From assembly GCA_963854735.1 (NCBI GenBank), contig OY978097.1, forward strand, positions 1,612,001 to 1,676,000: 64,000 bases of DNA, in the 5' to 3' direction. A program made the position numbers and the translations under genes. Position 1 is the first letter of the stretch. Every line of letters begins with the position of its first letter. Positions 24,309 to 35,517 of this stretch are shown here, one piece after another. The DNA comes from Marvania coccoides (Eukaryota > Chlorophyta > Trebouxiophyceae > Chlorellales > Chlorellaceae). Under the pieces are notes generated by a model. That model had not been told where the DNA came from. It ran no database searches and worked only from the letters and a program-made list of their open reading frames with translations.

Positions 24309-25228
24309 GATTACAGCCCATAGCAATTCAAAAAACACCCTGATGCCTTCACCTCCAAATCAAAATATAATAACTAAGAGACAAAAATCAAACTACTCGA
24401 TCAAATCGAATCTTCGTCGTGGGACACGTCCTCGGTCACCTCGCCGTACGATACTTGTACCAGGGGTCTCAGCCGAAGATCCAGCCCCGGGTAAGGCTGT
24501 CGCTGCTCCGTGTTTAGCAGCTGTCTCAGATCCATTAGCAGCTGAGAAATAAGACTGGGCTTAATTATCCTCGGTGCTTATCGGGCATATGAATTAGCAG
24601 CAGCGGCGGCGGCGGCCGCAGGGGTGACAGGCGGCCCAACGCCTGTTGCCCGATACCGATGCTCCAAGAGCTGCTTTGTAGGCCTCTGGCTGGCACCCGA
24701 GCTTCATCGACGGGCCACAGTCTTGTTGCTGAACTGACTCTGGCCACGCCTCTTTTGCCGCTGCCGCTGTTTCGGCTGGCAGGCTTGGTGGCGTTGGTGC
24801 TAGAGCTGGCGTTCTTGCCCAGATAGGACTGGATACTTGTTTTATAATTTTCCAGAAAGATATTAGGCATTTATGAGTTGTTTAGCGCACCAAATTTGGG
24901 ACTTGTTTCCACCGACGTTGGTCGCGAGATGCCCACCGCAGAACGGTTGCCTGCATGCCGGGGGCGCTCTTGTCTCTGGAAATATCGTTCGTCGGCAGCT
25001 GAGTCTTACAGGACTCAGTTGGACTATGCTGCCCTCATCTTCAAGGCCAGTGTAAAATTCTTGAGAATTTTGTTCATCACGCCAGGGTCATAATTTTAGT
25101 GCAAAGCTGCGGGATAGCTCTCCCCTAACTAGCGTACAGACATTTTTTCTCATACCGTTCATGGTCCATCAGTATGTCTTCAGAAAAATCTGCTATCCCG
25201 GCCGCCTCTTGTTTTCTTGTTTCTCGCA

Positions 25229-25252
25229 GCTGAATAGGCAAAGGCCCAGCTG
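25229..25252. repeat. Copy 2 of the dispersed near-palindromic motif
   Basis: Begins AGCTGAATAGGCAAAGG and ends CCCAGCT; it keeps a 5-bp terminal inverted repeat (AGCTG/CAGCT). Related to the copy at 23729 about 1.5 kb away. Confidence 0.45.
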
Positions 25253-25749
25253 CTATTTGTGTCATACTTTAGCGCAAAAATGTAGAAGTTTAGGTGAAAA
25301 TGGCAGAGAGGAAAAGCTTTATTGTAGATACACACTATGACGAGACGGGGCGGCAGAAAATCTCTAAAAGGTAGGATGCCCCTGCAAAAGAACCAATAAG
25401 GCGTACGATGACGCTTAAGAAGTAGATCATAGCATATTATCAAAAATAGAAACGCTGGCTCCGCAAAGCTGGCAGGACCCACAGATGTTGACTTGGTGAA
25501 AAAATGATATCGATTCAGCAAGATTCAATGCTGTTCAGACCTTTATCGTTCAATGCGAAACTGGAGATCATTAAAAAAAATTGTAATGGCTGTCTGCAGC
25601 ACGCAGATAGCAACGGGGAAGGCGAAAACTTTTCGACCGTCGATCGGACAGAACGGCAAAAAAAATTATTCGATTTTCATTAATATTAACAAAATACAAA
25701 ATAATCATAAGCATATTTTCACGGGGAAAGAAGCTCTCAAACCATAAAG

Positions 25750-26828
25750 ATGGGGGACTACGAGGAGCAGCAAGAGATGGAAATTGAGGCATTAGAATCG
25801 ATTTTAATGGACGATTTACAAGGTGGGGACACATGGCATGTATCTTCTGTATCTATTATTTCGGTATTAATATTCGGCTTTCGCTCTTGTTACGAAATTC
25901 ACTCGGAACTGATCATTCAATTTTTCCACAGAGGAGGACGATGTCCCCAGCGGCTGGAAACCGACTTCAAAAGTGTACCGAGTAGAAATCGCGCCTCAAA
26001 TCGATGGCGACACTCAAAGTAAGCCCACACGATTCAGTATTTTTATTTTCCTCCTCCGCCCGTCACCACACTCTCTCCTCATTCTTTTCTGTTACGTCAC
26101 AGCAGTCCTGGCAGAGGTGGTTTTCTCCCACACCCCCGCCTACCCCGACGAGCCTCCGCTGGTGAAGGCCCGCAGCGTGCGCGGCCTGGGAGACGGCGAC
26201 GTTGATGCGCTGCAAGCAGTTGTGGCCGCCCAGGTGGAGGAGAACCTGGGCATGCCCATGATCTACCAGCTCATCACCGCCGCGCAGGAGTGGATGACCG
26301 ACAAGGGCACGGCCATGGCGGAGCCCACGATCGACCCCGAGGCCGAAAGGAAGCGGGCGCTGGAGGCGGAGGAGGCAAGAATTGCGGAGATGAGGGCGCA
26401 CGGCACGGCCGTGACGCCCGAAACCTTTGCAGAGTGGAAGGTCAAGTATGACGCGGAGGTGGCGCTGGCGAAAGCGTCGCTGCAGGACGGTGCTGCGGTG
26501 GCCAGCAAGGGGAAGATGAGCGGGAGGGCCTTCTTCCAGTCAATGGAGGCACAGCACATCGAGCTGGAGGAGCCGGACCTGGACGACGACGATGAGGACG
26601 GCGAAGGGTCGCGTAGCACGTGGAGTGGGGAGGACCCCACAGACTACTTTGGTGAGAGGCTTGAAATTCATTCAGCGGTTTCCCCTGCAAGTCATCCGTC
26701 TGTTTTTTTGGTTCCTAACCAACCTTCCCTTCCTTTTTCGGGCAATTGCAGGCAAGGAGCTGCTGGAGGCAAGCGACAGCGACGATGACGTGCTCGATGC
26801 GATTTTGGCTGGAGCTGAAAATACTTGA
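25750..26828 (+). CDS. RWDD1: RWD domain protein, RWDD1/DFRP2 family
   Basis: Exons 25750-25822, 25932-26018, 26103-26651 and 26752-26828 give 261 aa. The N-terminal RWD domain opens with the classic EEQQEMEIEALESIL helix and includes the YPDEPP motif (AYPDEPPLVKARSV). The second half is charged and helical, with the GTAVTPETFAEWKVKYDAE segment typical of the DFRP region and an acidic end. RWDD1 (Gir2 in yeast) stabilises DRG2-type GTPases and contacts the Gcn1 translation-stress system. All splice joins fall in phase 1. Tail-to-tail with ENSA (258 bp). Confidence 0.9.
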
Positions 26829-27085
26829 TGAATGATTGTGTTAAAGGTCGGGTGAACTATTTATTGAGAATGAACGCCCAGGGCAATGCTGGAGTGTATC
26901 GTTTGCACGTCATTTCAGGGCAACATGTACAAATAGTATAAAAATAGGTAAAAAATCAAGAGGGCGTAGGTAAAACAGATAAAGATAAAGTGTCGGTCAT
27001 GGGGGAGGGGGGACTTCACGTCGGGAAAAGCAATGAAGGGATGTACAAATGAAAGTATGTATTTGGGATTGGATGTTTGAGGGGG

Positions 27086-27620
27086 TCACCGAGAGTCGCC
27101 AAGCTGAGAGTTGCGGCGCGGGAGGGGCTGCGAGGGTTCTAACTTGGGTTGCAGCTTGGGCCCCGCCGCCGACTGGCCCTGCTGCTTGCCCATCTGCCAA
27201 TCTGCCGAGTCAAAGTACCTGCGAGTGATGGGGGCAATGTGAAGCGGTAAAAAGAGGCAGATTTGCTACAATTTGGCACGCGTTAAACACGATAAATTAG
27301 AAATGAAAGGCAGATCTGGGGATGGGATCGGGCAGCCAGCCAAAACAAACTCGTTGAGCCAACCCCTTTCCGCGGTAACGATTATGAGTGACACGTACTT
27401 GTGGTCTTTGGGAACCAGCTTTTTCTTCGGCAGTAGCCCTCCATATTTCGCTTTCAACAGCTGCTCTTGTAAAAGCTCGGTACTGTTTTGAGCCTGCATC
27501 ACGCGGAATCTGCTGTTAGTTGACGTTCAGAAAACGTGCATGGGCCATTCGGCAGGCTTGTTCATCTGCATAACGCACCTTCGGCACCACGGGTGCAGTA
27601 GATTGGATTTGGTCGTTCAT
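27086..27620 (-). CDS. ENSA: Endosulfine (ENSA/ARPP-19/Igo family), PP2A-B55 inhibitor
   Basis: Exons 27620-27579, 27493-27399 and 27218-27086 give only 89 aa. The core KAKYGGLLPKKK, then KDHKYFDSADWQMGKQ, is the plant-type endosulfine core. FDSADW corresponds to animal FDSGDY, with the target Ser at about residue 50. Once phosphorylated there by Greatwall (animals) or Rim15 (yeast), these proteins inhibit PP2A-B55. The FDSADW codons are joined across the last intron (AA/GTACGTG, acceptor CTCGCAG). Flanks are disordered and the C-terminus holds a PRRNS basic site that could be phosphorylated. It is head-to-head with an IRE/Greatwall-like kinase gene, 338 bp between ATGs. Too small and split for simple ORF calling. 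Confidence 0.9.
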
Positions 27621-27958
27621 CTCGGCGTCCAGGAAGCCTGCCCTCTTCAAACCCGAGAATGCGAGTGTCTGGGGGTTTGCAAAAATATTTAGAATCCGCA
27701 AAACTTGTAATAAATAGCGACACAAAACACCGAACCACCCCATTCGTTCTTTCTTCCTCTTCAGCAATTTTACATAGCCCCCCAAAACAGGTTAATTTCG
27801 CTTGTCGGAAATACACATTACACAAACTACATATGCAGATGGCTGCACAGGCTACAGAGCCTGCTGTAGTACAACAATGTAAACATGTTTGTGTTGCTAA
27901 TTAGTTAGAGAGAGAAAAGCTCTGAGTTGCGTCCTGGTCGTAGCTGTCGTAGCGAACA
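27621..27958. promoter_or_regulatory. Shared promoter between ENSA and the IRE/Greatwall-like kinase
   Basis: 338 bp between the two start codons, AT-rich, carrying both transcription starts. No motif recognised, but the arrangement allows co-regulation of a kinase and its predicted substrate. Confidence 0.6.
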
Positions 27959-30900
27959 ATGGGAAGATTGAACGACTCTGCAGAGGAAATCCAACACGGC
28001 GAGGAGCCAGGCTCAACGCCGGGTGGGCCACAAGATCGCCCATCTCCGTTTGAGAGCACCTCAGTGAGGACCTTTTAACTACGGACACGCATTTTCTCTT
28101 AATCTCCTTTCAACAACTTAATTTCACCTCTATTTCTCACCGCTGCCTCCTCTAAATTTTCTAAAATTCCCACCCGCCCACAGGCTGTGACACCCATCAC
28201 CCCATACGTGCCCCCCATCTCGCTGAAATGCGCGGGTCGGGCAAAGTCTCCCCTGCGACGGGAGTGCCACACCGACGCCCCTCATTTTCACCACAGAGTG
28301 CCGTCTCTGTTTCCACGCCCAGACGAACAGCCCAGAATGCGACCGGTCACGGGGGGACCGAGCCTTCCGCCGGTACGCCACCATGTGTCATTTCCAGTGC
28401 CTCATTATCGCTTAATCCGCAAAATTCTGTGTTTTTTTGTGCAACTGACGCAAACCTTTCTTTATTGCTTGTTTCTTCCCCAGGACTCCAGCCCTGGGGC
28501 GCCCTCCCCCGCCACCATTTGCAAGACCAAGTTGGAAAAGTCGTTCCGGGTGGCCAAGCTGCAGGTGAATCGCGATTTGGGCGCGTTTTTGGCGGAGATG
28601 AGGGCAGAGGCGGTACAATCCGATGCAGAGCAGGCCGAGGAGGCACGGGCGCGAGAGCACGTGGCGACCACGGCGCAGCGGTGTCTGGATGAAGACATGG
28701 AGACGTTCAAAGAGAGCATCAAAGCGGAGGTGGACGCCCTGGAGGAGCTCCGCCGCAGCACAAAGTGGCGCCCCGCCAAGCAGCTCTACACCCGCCTGCT
28801 GTTCATTCTCACGCGCTGCAGCCGACTGCTGCTCAGCGAAGACAGCAGCCCTGGCGCGCTGAACGCGGCGGCGGTGGGCCAGGGGGTGGCGGTGGGCCAG
28901 GGGGGGGGTCGCACCGCCGGCAAACCGACAAAAGCGCTGGAGAGCAGGCTGGGGGTGTCTGGGAGAGCAGCAGCAGCTGTTCCCCGGTTGAGGGGCACAG
29001 AGGAGCGTGCCGCAGACATGCGCAGGGCTGGACCTTCTCCCAGGTCGCGCCTGAGCGGCGTGGGGGGGTCTCCATTGGCCAGAGCAGTGACGGCATCGTC
29101 CCGCAGCCTTTTGGATGCAATGCAGCGGCTGCAGCTGGGGGGAGCGGCGGGAGCAGGACCCTCAGTACTCAGTCCTACTCCCGAGTCCCCCCCGTTGCCT
29201 TCCTCCCAGCTGCAACAACAGCAGCAGCAGCTTTCTCCGGCAGGGCAGCGCGGCGTGTCTCCACGCATTCTCTCGCCGCTGGGACGCACCGTGGTAACCG
29301 CGCTGGAGGCGCAGCTCGACTCCGCGGCTCCCGACAGCCCGCCCACCGCAGACATCGCGTCTTCTCCCAGGGAACTGCTGCCGACGGCGCCCGCCGCCCC
29401 GCCATCGCACGGCACCCCGCTGGAGCTGCGCAAATGGCGACAACCACCCGCCGTGGTGGTGCCAACATCAGCGCCAACAATACTGCAAGCGGAAGGCAGC
29501 ACTCTCACAGACACAGACACCAATGCATCTGATTTGGACGCCTCTATGAGTTGTGACTCTCCCGCTGACAGCGCGGCGGTCACGCCCCGCGTGGGGCAAC
29601 CCCTTGCCGCCCCCTCCCCCGCATCACGCCCGCCGCTGCACCCTGGTCTCGCCAGGCGGCTGACGGTGGCTGTGGGGTCGTCGGAGAGCAGTCCCTGCGG
29701 CTCCCCGCTCGCCAGCATCGCCAGCGGCGCTGTGTGCCCGGTGTGCAGCGAACGGGTGCGGGAGAAGGTATTGGAGGAGCACAGTGCGACATGCACGTGG
29801 TTGGAGGGCGTGTGCCGCCCAGAAACAGACGTTGACATCGTTTTGACGCGGCTGAGCGCTGCAGCGGAGGAACACATGGCGGTGCAGCAGGAGCAGCAGC
29901 AGTCTAGACCCACTGCTGGGGGATTGCCAAGTGAGGAAGTGGAGGGAGTGGTGGCCGCGTGCCGCCAGGCGGCTTCCCTGCAGCCAGACGGCAGTCGGCA
30001 ACCGGCCGAGCGCTGTGAGGCGGTGGCCAATGCGCTGGCCACGGCGCTGGCAGCCCGCCCCTCCGACGCGGTGGCTGAAGCCTTCATCATGCGCGCGCTC
30101 ATGTTGGTGCGTCGAAAGGCGGCAGAGCTCGCTGGCGGAGGCGGTTTAAGCTCTTCCGCTCGAGGAGTCGGCGGAGGAGATGCATCCGTGTCTGGCGCAT
30201 CTTCCCTTGCTGTGCCTCCCCTCCATCACGCAGCCATGTGCATCGACGACTTTGAGATCCTCAAGCCCATCAGTCGCGGGGCCTTTGGGCGGGTGTACCT
30301 GGCGCGCAAGCGCTCCTGCGGCGATCTCTTTGCCGTAAAGGTGATGCGCAAGGCTGATCTGGTGCGAAAAAACATGGTGCAGTCGGCGCGCAACGAGCGC
30401 AACATCCTGGCCATGGCCTCCAACCCGTTTGTGGTGCGGTTCTTTTACTCTTTCACCTCTCGCGACAACCTTTACATCGTCATGGAGTACGCCCCTGGCG
30501 GCGACCTGGCGTCGCTGCTGCGCGCGCTGGGCGCGCTGGAGGAGGACACCGCGCGGCAGTACGTGGCGGAGGCCGCGCTGGCGTTGGAGTACTGCCATGC
30601 GCAGGGCATTATTCACCGCGACTTCAAGCCTGACAACGTTTTAATTTCAGCAGACGGCCACGTCAAGCTCACCGACTTTGGGCTGTCGTGCTTTGGCGTG
30701 ATCGACCGCACCGACCCCCACCCGCGCGCCATGGGCTACGACTCGGGCTCACTACCATCCTCCCCCAACGGCAAGCTGCTGCGAGCCAGCGGTGGGGCCG
30801 TGTCAGCCCCTGAACTGTTGCAGAGCCCCGCCAGCAAGGCCGACCTGCGGGCTGCCGCCGCCTCGCTCGCTTCCCCGCGCCTCATGCCGTCCCCCCGGCT

Positions 30901-32131
30901 GATGGCGGGTGGCGACGATGGGCGGCGGGCGGTGGGCACGCCTGACTACCTGGCGCCGGAGCTGCTGCTGGGGACTGGGCACGGGCTGGACGCCGACTGG
31001 TGGAGCCTGGGGGTGGTGCTGTTTGAGGCGGTCGCGGGGGTGCCTCCCTTCTCCGCTGGCTCCCCCGAGGAGATCTTCCAGAACATTCTCGAGCGCAGCA
31101 TCGCGTGGCCGCCCCCTGGCACGCTGTCGCCCGAGCTGGTGGACCTGCTGGACCGGCTGCTGCAGCCCAACCCGGAGGCGCGGCTGGGGCACCGCGGCGC
31201 GTGGGAGGTGAAGATGCATCCCTGGTTCGAGGGGGTGGATTGGACGGGGCTGGCTCGGCAGAAGGCAGCCTTTGTGCCAGAGCCCAGTGACGAGACCGAC
31301 ACCTCCTACTTCCTCTCCTCCAAAGAGGTATCGCAAATGTCGCTGGCGTTGGACCTGGAGAGCGCGCGCAGCACGGCTGCGGGGGGGGTGCCATGGCAAG
31401 AAGGCGGCGGCGGGTGGATTGGCAGCTCCAGGGGCGGCTCCAGGACGGGCTCAGCGATGCAGAGCCCCGCGGCGCCCTCGAGACAAGCCTCATCCCGCCG
31501 CAGAGCGTTGAAAAAGCGGTCGTTGAAGCGGCTGTTGGCCTCCTCGGCCGAGGACGCTTCCACCGCCACCGGCTGCAGCAGCCGGGCGTCGATATCGCTG
31601 CCAGACGGCGACTCCCTCACCTCCTCCCAGCACATGGGTGGCCAAAACAGCAACGCCGTGGCGCACGCCACCGTAGCTGCCGCCGCCGAGGCGCTGCGGC
31701 GGCACCAGGCCGCCAGAGAGGGAGACGAAGAGGATGAAAGCAGCGATGGCGGGGGAGAAGGAAGCGATGGCGGGTCGATGTCGGAAAGAGGCTCTCCTGA
31801 CGACGCAAGCGAGAGGTCTGAGGAGGATGCTGGGGACGTAATGCCAGGAGCAGAGGGAGCGGAAGGCGGGGCTTCTTATCGGCACTTTTACGGCACCCCC
31901 AGGTACAATGTGGAGAGCGTGGGGGTGCTGACGGCAGGCAGCACCCTGTTGGGGCTGGAAACAGAGAACGTTGAAGAGGATGAGGACGTGTGGGAAGAGT
32001 TTAATCGGCCGCCTGACATCGATGCCCTGCGCTCAATGTCTGCGGCGTCCAGCCCGCAGCGCATGCCCATTGGCGCTGCAGAATTCCGAAGAGGGGGGAG
32101 CCTGCCCCCGCCGCCTGAACAAACGACATGA
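27959..32131 (+). CDS. AGC kinase of the IRE / MAST / Greatwall-Rim15 class
   Basis: Exons 27959-28063, 28184-28372 and 28484-32131 give 1313 aa. An N-terminal helical domain specific to plant IRE kinases appears around 105-215 ([12 protein letters not shown], then [15 protein letters not shown]). A C2H2-like finger near 515 reads [20 protein letters not shown]. The kinase domain spans about 683-1020: [30 protein letters not shown] (Phe for the usual Leu), DFGLS, and GTPDYLAPE after an insert of about 85 residues in the activation segment. That insert is the hallmark of IRE/MAST/Greatwall kinases. Long Ser/Pro-rich linkers with polyQ flank it. In other eukaryotes this class phosphorylates endosulfines, encoded by the adjacent divergent gene. 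Exon 1 and its ATG (27959) are inferred from in-phase splice sites TCA/GTGAGG and CCG/GTACGC. Confidence 0.88.
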
Positions 32132-32409
32132 ATGACGATTTATATTTTGAATAATAACTATTCGTACTTACTTCTTTCAGATTTTTTCTTTCTTAGTAAT
32201 AGTTAATACTGTAATTGGTTTGTGCTGTTTTTCCTTTGCTGCACGATTTTCTTGCTGTTTTGTTTGCATTTTATTTTTCTGCACCTGATTGATTACATTC
32301 ACCGAACGATCTACCGCTCCAAAGTCTAAATTTTGAAATGGGAGGAGGGGGAATTCTTTGAAGTTCTATCTATTGATTTAACAGAAGGGAGAAGGGCACA
32401 AAAAAGTAA

Positions 32410-33741
32410 TCAGCCGTCTCCCATATCCTCAGTGGTGTCTCTGCTCTTGCGAAGCTTCCGCTGAGCCCGCGGCTGCTGCGGCGGCGGCGGCGGTGCTTCT
32501 TCTCCTTGGGATGTCTCCATGACATCGACGCCGTCCTCTCCTTCTCCACCTTCTTCTTCCCACTCAAACGTCGTATTAGAAACACGAACACCGCCTCCAC
32601 CACTGCTTCGAGGAGTTTCCGCTGCTCTGCTGCTCCCAGCAGGCGCCTCCGCTGCTTTGCTTTGTCGCGGCTGAAACGCCACGCCGCCTCCACCCTGCGG
32701 CGCCCTCCACCTATCCAGTTCCGCAGGAGCTGCTCCTACCCCCCGGGTGAGCTGCGGGGGGCCATCCTCTTCCCCTGCCGCCTCCTGGTGCTGCCGCGGA
32801 GCTGCCCTGGCAGCAGCATCTTGCACCGCTGCCTGCCCACCGCTGTTACTGCCGCCGTTGCCGTCTTCCTCGCCCCTCAGCTGCCCCACGCCGCCACCCA
32901 CGATGAGTGGCTGCTCCAGCTCGTACCGGGTGTACCGCTGAGGGTTGGCCACGTGGTCAGGTACCGCTGCAGTCTCACTGCTACGACTCCGGTTGTACTG
33001 CCCACTCTGGTGCGCTGCCCACGAGCCGGAGGCGGAGGGACCGCCTTGGTTGTTCACTTTGGACACAAAGTTGGGGCGGCGGTGCGGTGGCACCCAAGGT
33101 TTTGCCGGCTCTGGCACTCCCGTGAATGAAACCCGCTTCTTGATGCCTTGGGGGCGGCTGTTGCCGCCGCGCCGAAACGACGACTTGAGGTTGGCAGCGG
33201 AGGCAGAGCGGGGGGTGGTAGACTGCCCTGCTGCTGCTGCGTCTGCTGTGCCAGCGTCCTCCTCCATGGCAGACGCCGCCTCTTCTTCATCCTCCTCCTC
33301 TTCAGCTGCAAGGGGCTGCGGGAGGCGAATTGGGTGACCAAGCGCCTGTCGGAACGCAATTTGCTGGTCATAGACGTTGTCCTCCAGCACCTCGGTGTCC
33401 AGGCTGGGCCTGTCGTCCCGGCCTGACCGCCCCACTGCAGCTTCATCGGCAATATCAACTTCAGCTTCGCGGTCGATGGCGCTGCAGAAGCGGCTGCTGG
33501 GGAGGAAGCCCGAGGCGTCGGGGCGGTCCTCTTCCACGAGGTCCATTGCCATGCCTGGCGCGACCTCTCGCCGTAAACGCTCCTCGTACTCGTTGTTGTC
33601 CTCAGAGTCCTCGTGGTCGGCTGCTGGGCCGCCGCTACGGAAGATGTGCTGCGTTGCAGGCATCCAGGGGGCCTGGTTTTGGCTCGCGTCGGCGCCAAGG
33701 CTGCCAAAAACCGTGTTCAAACGGGCTTGCAAACGGGACAT
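32410..33741 (-). CDS. TSSC4: TSSC4-like U5 snRNP assembly factor
   Basis: Single exon, 443 aa, mostly disordered. The N-terminal RLNTVFGSLG helix and two downstream motifs, KPWVPPHRRPN and VPDHVANPQRYTRYEL, match the TSSC4 family, whose human member chaperones U5 snRNP and U4/U6.U5 tri-snRNP assembly. Acidic stretches (EEEEDEEEA) and Gly/Ala-rich linkers separate them; the C-terminus is basic (RAQRKLRKSRD). It should act in nucleus or cytoplasm with PRP8 and BRR2. Assignment rests on these short motifs. Confidence 0.7.
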   Translation of the reverse strand: MSRLQARLNTVFGSLGADASQNQAPWMPATQHIFRSGGPAADHEDSEDNNEYEERLRREVAPGMAMDLVEEDRPDASGFLPSSRFCSAIDREAEVDIADEAAVGRSGRDDRPSLDTEVLEDNVYDQQIAFRQALGHPIRLPQPLAAEEEEDEEEAASAMEEDAGTADAAAAGQSTTPRSASAANLKSSFRRGGNSRPQGIKKRVSFTGVPEPAKPWVPPHRRPNFVSKVNNQGGPSASGSWAAHQSGQYNRSRSSETAAVPDHVANPQRYTRYELEQPLIVGGGVGQLRGEEDGNGGSNSGGQAAVQDAAARAAPRQHQEAAGEEDGPPQLTRGVGAAPAELDRWRAPQGGGGVAFQPRQSKAAEAPAGSSRAAETPRSSGGGGVRVSNTTFEWEEEGGEGEDGVDVMETSQGEEAPPPPPQQPRAQRKLRKSRDTTEDMGDG

Positions 33742-34437
33742 CGTGGGGATAAATTATAATGGTCTAGGTTTGATACAGTTGTTGGTGAAAAAATAAAATT
33801 TTGGACAGTCGACACGAGTGAAAAGTAATCGAACCAGCGAGGTGGCCCACGAAAATAAAAATGGTGATTTTTTTATTACACTGTTCAAGCCGCGCAGCGC
33901 TGTGTGCCTTGGCCCAAACTGAAATGCTATATGGCAGGGCTTTCGCAGAAAAAAATGTTTCGAATTAAAATTGAACTGTGCAGGGCCATGCTTTCATTTT
34001 TTCATTTTTTCATTTTTTCATTTTGGTCTGTGCACATGCACCATGGTGGGCAACCCTTCCAAACTAAACTCATAAGACTTTAAGAATTTTATGTACTAGT
34101 AAATATGTGACCATTCTTGATCATCATGTGCAGGCCTTCTCCAAGCGGTGCCAGGGAAGGGGGAGGGCTACTGACGAGGGACACCGTTTTTTCCCTTCTT
34201 TTGCAACCGCCAATTGGCGGTGGTAAAGAGCCTTCAAATTCACGTTTAATAAAAGTGAATGAAGAAAAAGATAAACCATAGGAATTCCATAGGAATTCTG
34301 AATTTAGAGAGGCCACCATGCTTCTCAAGCAATGCACAGGGCCGTCCTCTTCACAATCCTCTTGCTACACGTATATTTACACTGGCGATTATCTGTAATA
34401 TTAACATCTCAACATAGCTGCAACGCTCAGTCTACCA
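33742..34437. other. Spacer TSSC4 / TPR gene with short tandem repeats
   Basis: AT-rich; holds an 8-bp tandem array (about 33992-34024) and an 11-bp duplication around 34276-34298 (CCATAGGAATT twice). No supported ORF. Contains the TSSC4 promoter and the TPR gene's 3' flank. Confidence 0.55.
33992..34024. repeat. Tandem repeat of TTTCATTT, about 4 units
   Basis: Four consecutive 8-bp units of T-rich sequence on the plus strand, in the spacer upstream of TSSC4. Confidence 0.8.
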
Positions 34438-35121
34438 TCACGCACTCTTTGTTGCCGCTGCTGCCGCTCCGCTTGCGCTTGACGCCTTGGTCTGCCGCAC
34501 CAGCTTCTGCATCACCCGCACCTTCTCCTGGGCCTGCTTGTTGGAGCCGTCCCCTCGCTCTGCCGCTTCTCGGTACGCAGCCATGGCCTGCAACAAATAT
34601 AAAAGCGCATGATTTTTTCGGTTGATACTGTCGCCCAATATTGACATAAATAAAATATGTCAATAACTACTCATAAAAAAGCTCCTTTCTGTTCTCCTAT
34701 ATTTTTTCCCTTACCTCTTCCAGCCTGCCCATAGCCTCCAGCGCTGCTCCTTTGCGAAAGTATCCCTTGTCCCATTCAGGACGCAGCCGCACGCACTCCT
34801 CAGCGTCGGAAAGCGCTTTAGGCAGCTTGTGCAGCTTTTCCAATGCCGCGCTCCTGTTGGAGTACAGCGCTGCGGACGTGGGATCTTGCGCCAGCGCCTT
34901 TGTGTACGCTGCCGCCGCCTGCAAAAACAATAATACAGAAAGCAGTTCTTTTAAATTAGAAATGCTTCTACAGGCAGATGGAATTGAAAACTATGTTACG
35001 CATGAACTAAACTTGCCTTTAAATAGTTGCCTTGGCGGTAGTGCTCATTGCCCTGCTCCCTACAGCTGGGAGGGGCGGCGGCTGTGCTGGCCGTGGTGGC
35101 TGGCGGGGTCGCCTCGCTCAT
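34438..35121 (-). CDS. Small three-TPR co-chaperone-like protein
   Basis: Exons 35121-35017, 34918-34715 and 34587-34438 give 152 aa. TPR helices read GNEHYRQGNYLKAAAAYTKAL, then ALYSNRSAALEKL, KALSDAEECVRLRP, and GYFRKGAALEAMGRLEEAMAAY, as in STI1/Hop, TTC4 or Toc64-type TPR clamps. A short Ala/Ser-rich tail with a basic patch follows. The pattern NxxY...N is that of Hsp70/Hsp90-binding clamps, so a co-chaperone role is likely. Intron 1 is GC-AG (AAG/GCAAGT); this joint restores the exact Y-x2-A-x3-Y TPR spacing. The start is the ATG at 35121; the frame further upstream has only GTG. Confidence 0.82.
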
Positions 35122-35517
35122 TTTGCTTGGGTGCAGCGAATGTGATGGGCGGTACGAGAGACACGCCTTCTCTTCTCTCGGCAAACTCACAAAACAACCT
35201 TTTCCAAGCTTGATTGAAAGTCTGATTGAATTTTAAGTTAAGTTCGCCAAAACCAGAAGAGCTACGAGGATACCAGGAACAAGATCGAGCCTTTTCCAGT
35301 TCGAGATAAAAATTGAAAGGTGATTTAAATGCGCCTGCTCGACAAAGTTTGCAAGTCAAAGGCAAAAAAATTCAAAAATAATTGGTTCACGAAGAAACAC
35401 GAAGAAAATTCGCAGTTTGATCATCGCTTTACAATGATTATTGCAGTCTTATTTGTGTAGAGTCCCGCAGGCCTTTGTCCAGCTCCTCAACTCCAACTGA
35501 AAAAATGGCCAAGCCCG
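35122..35517. promoter_or_regulatory. Divergent promoter TPR gene / POLD2
   Basis: 396 bp, AT-rich. Near the POLD2 side lies an earlier ATG (35505) in a strong AAAAATGG context that is out of frame with POLD2. Confidence 0.5.

Larger units (their letters stand above)
23584..25749. other. Gene-poor 2.2 kb stretch
   Basis: Longest interval without a supported gene. It holds a 9-bp tandem repeat (23911-23946), a CT microsatellite (24292-24308), a pair of related 24-bp palindromic motifs (near 23729 and 25229) and GC-richer islands at 24400-24870 and 24900-25050. The island at 24402-24870 has open frames on the minus strand, but I could not identify a product. Confidence 0.6.

Noticed and set aside
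25180..25521. Hydrophobic 113-codon minus-strand frame
   Set aside because: AT-rich spacer translated as Phe/Leu/Tyr-rich sequence; no conserved pattern.
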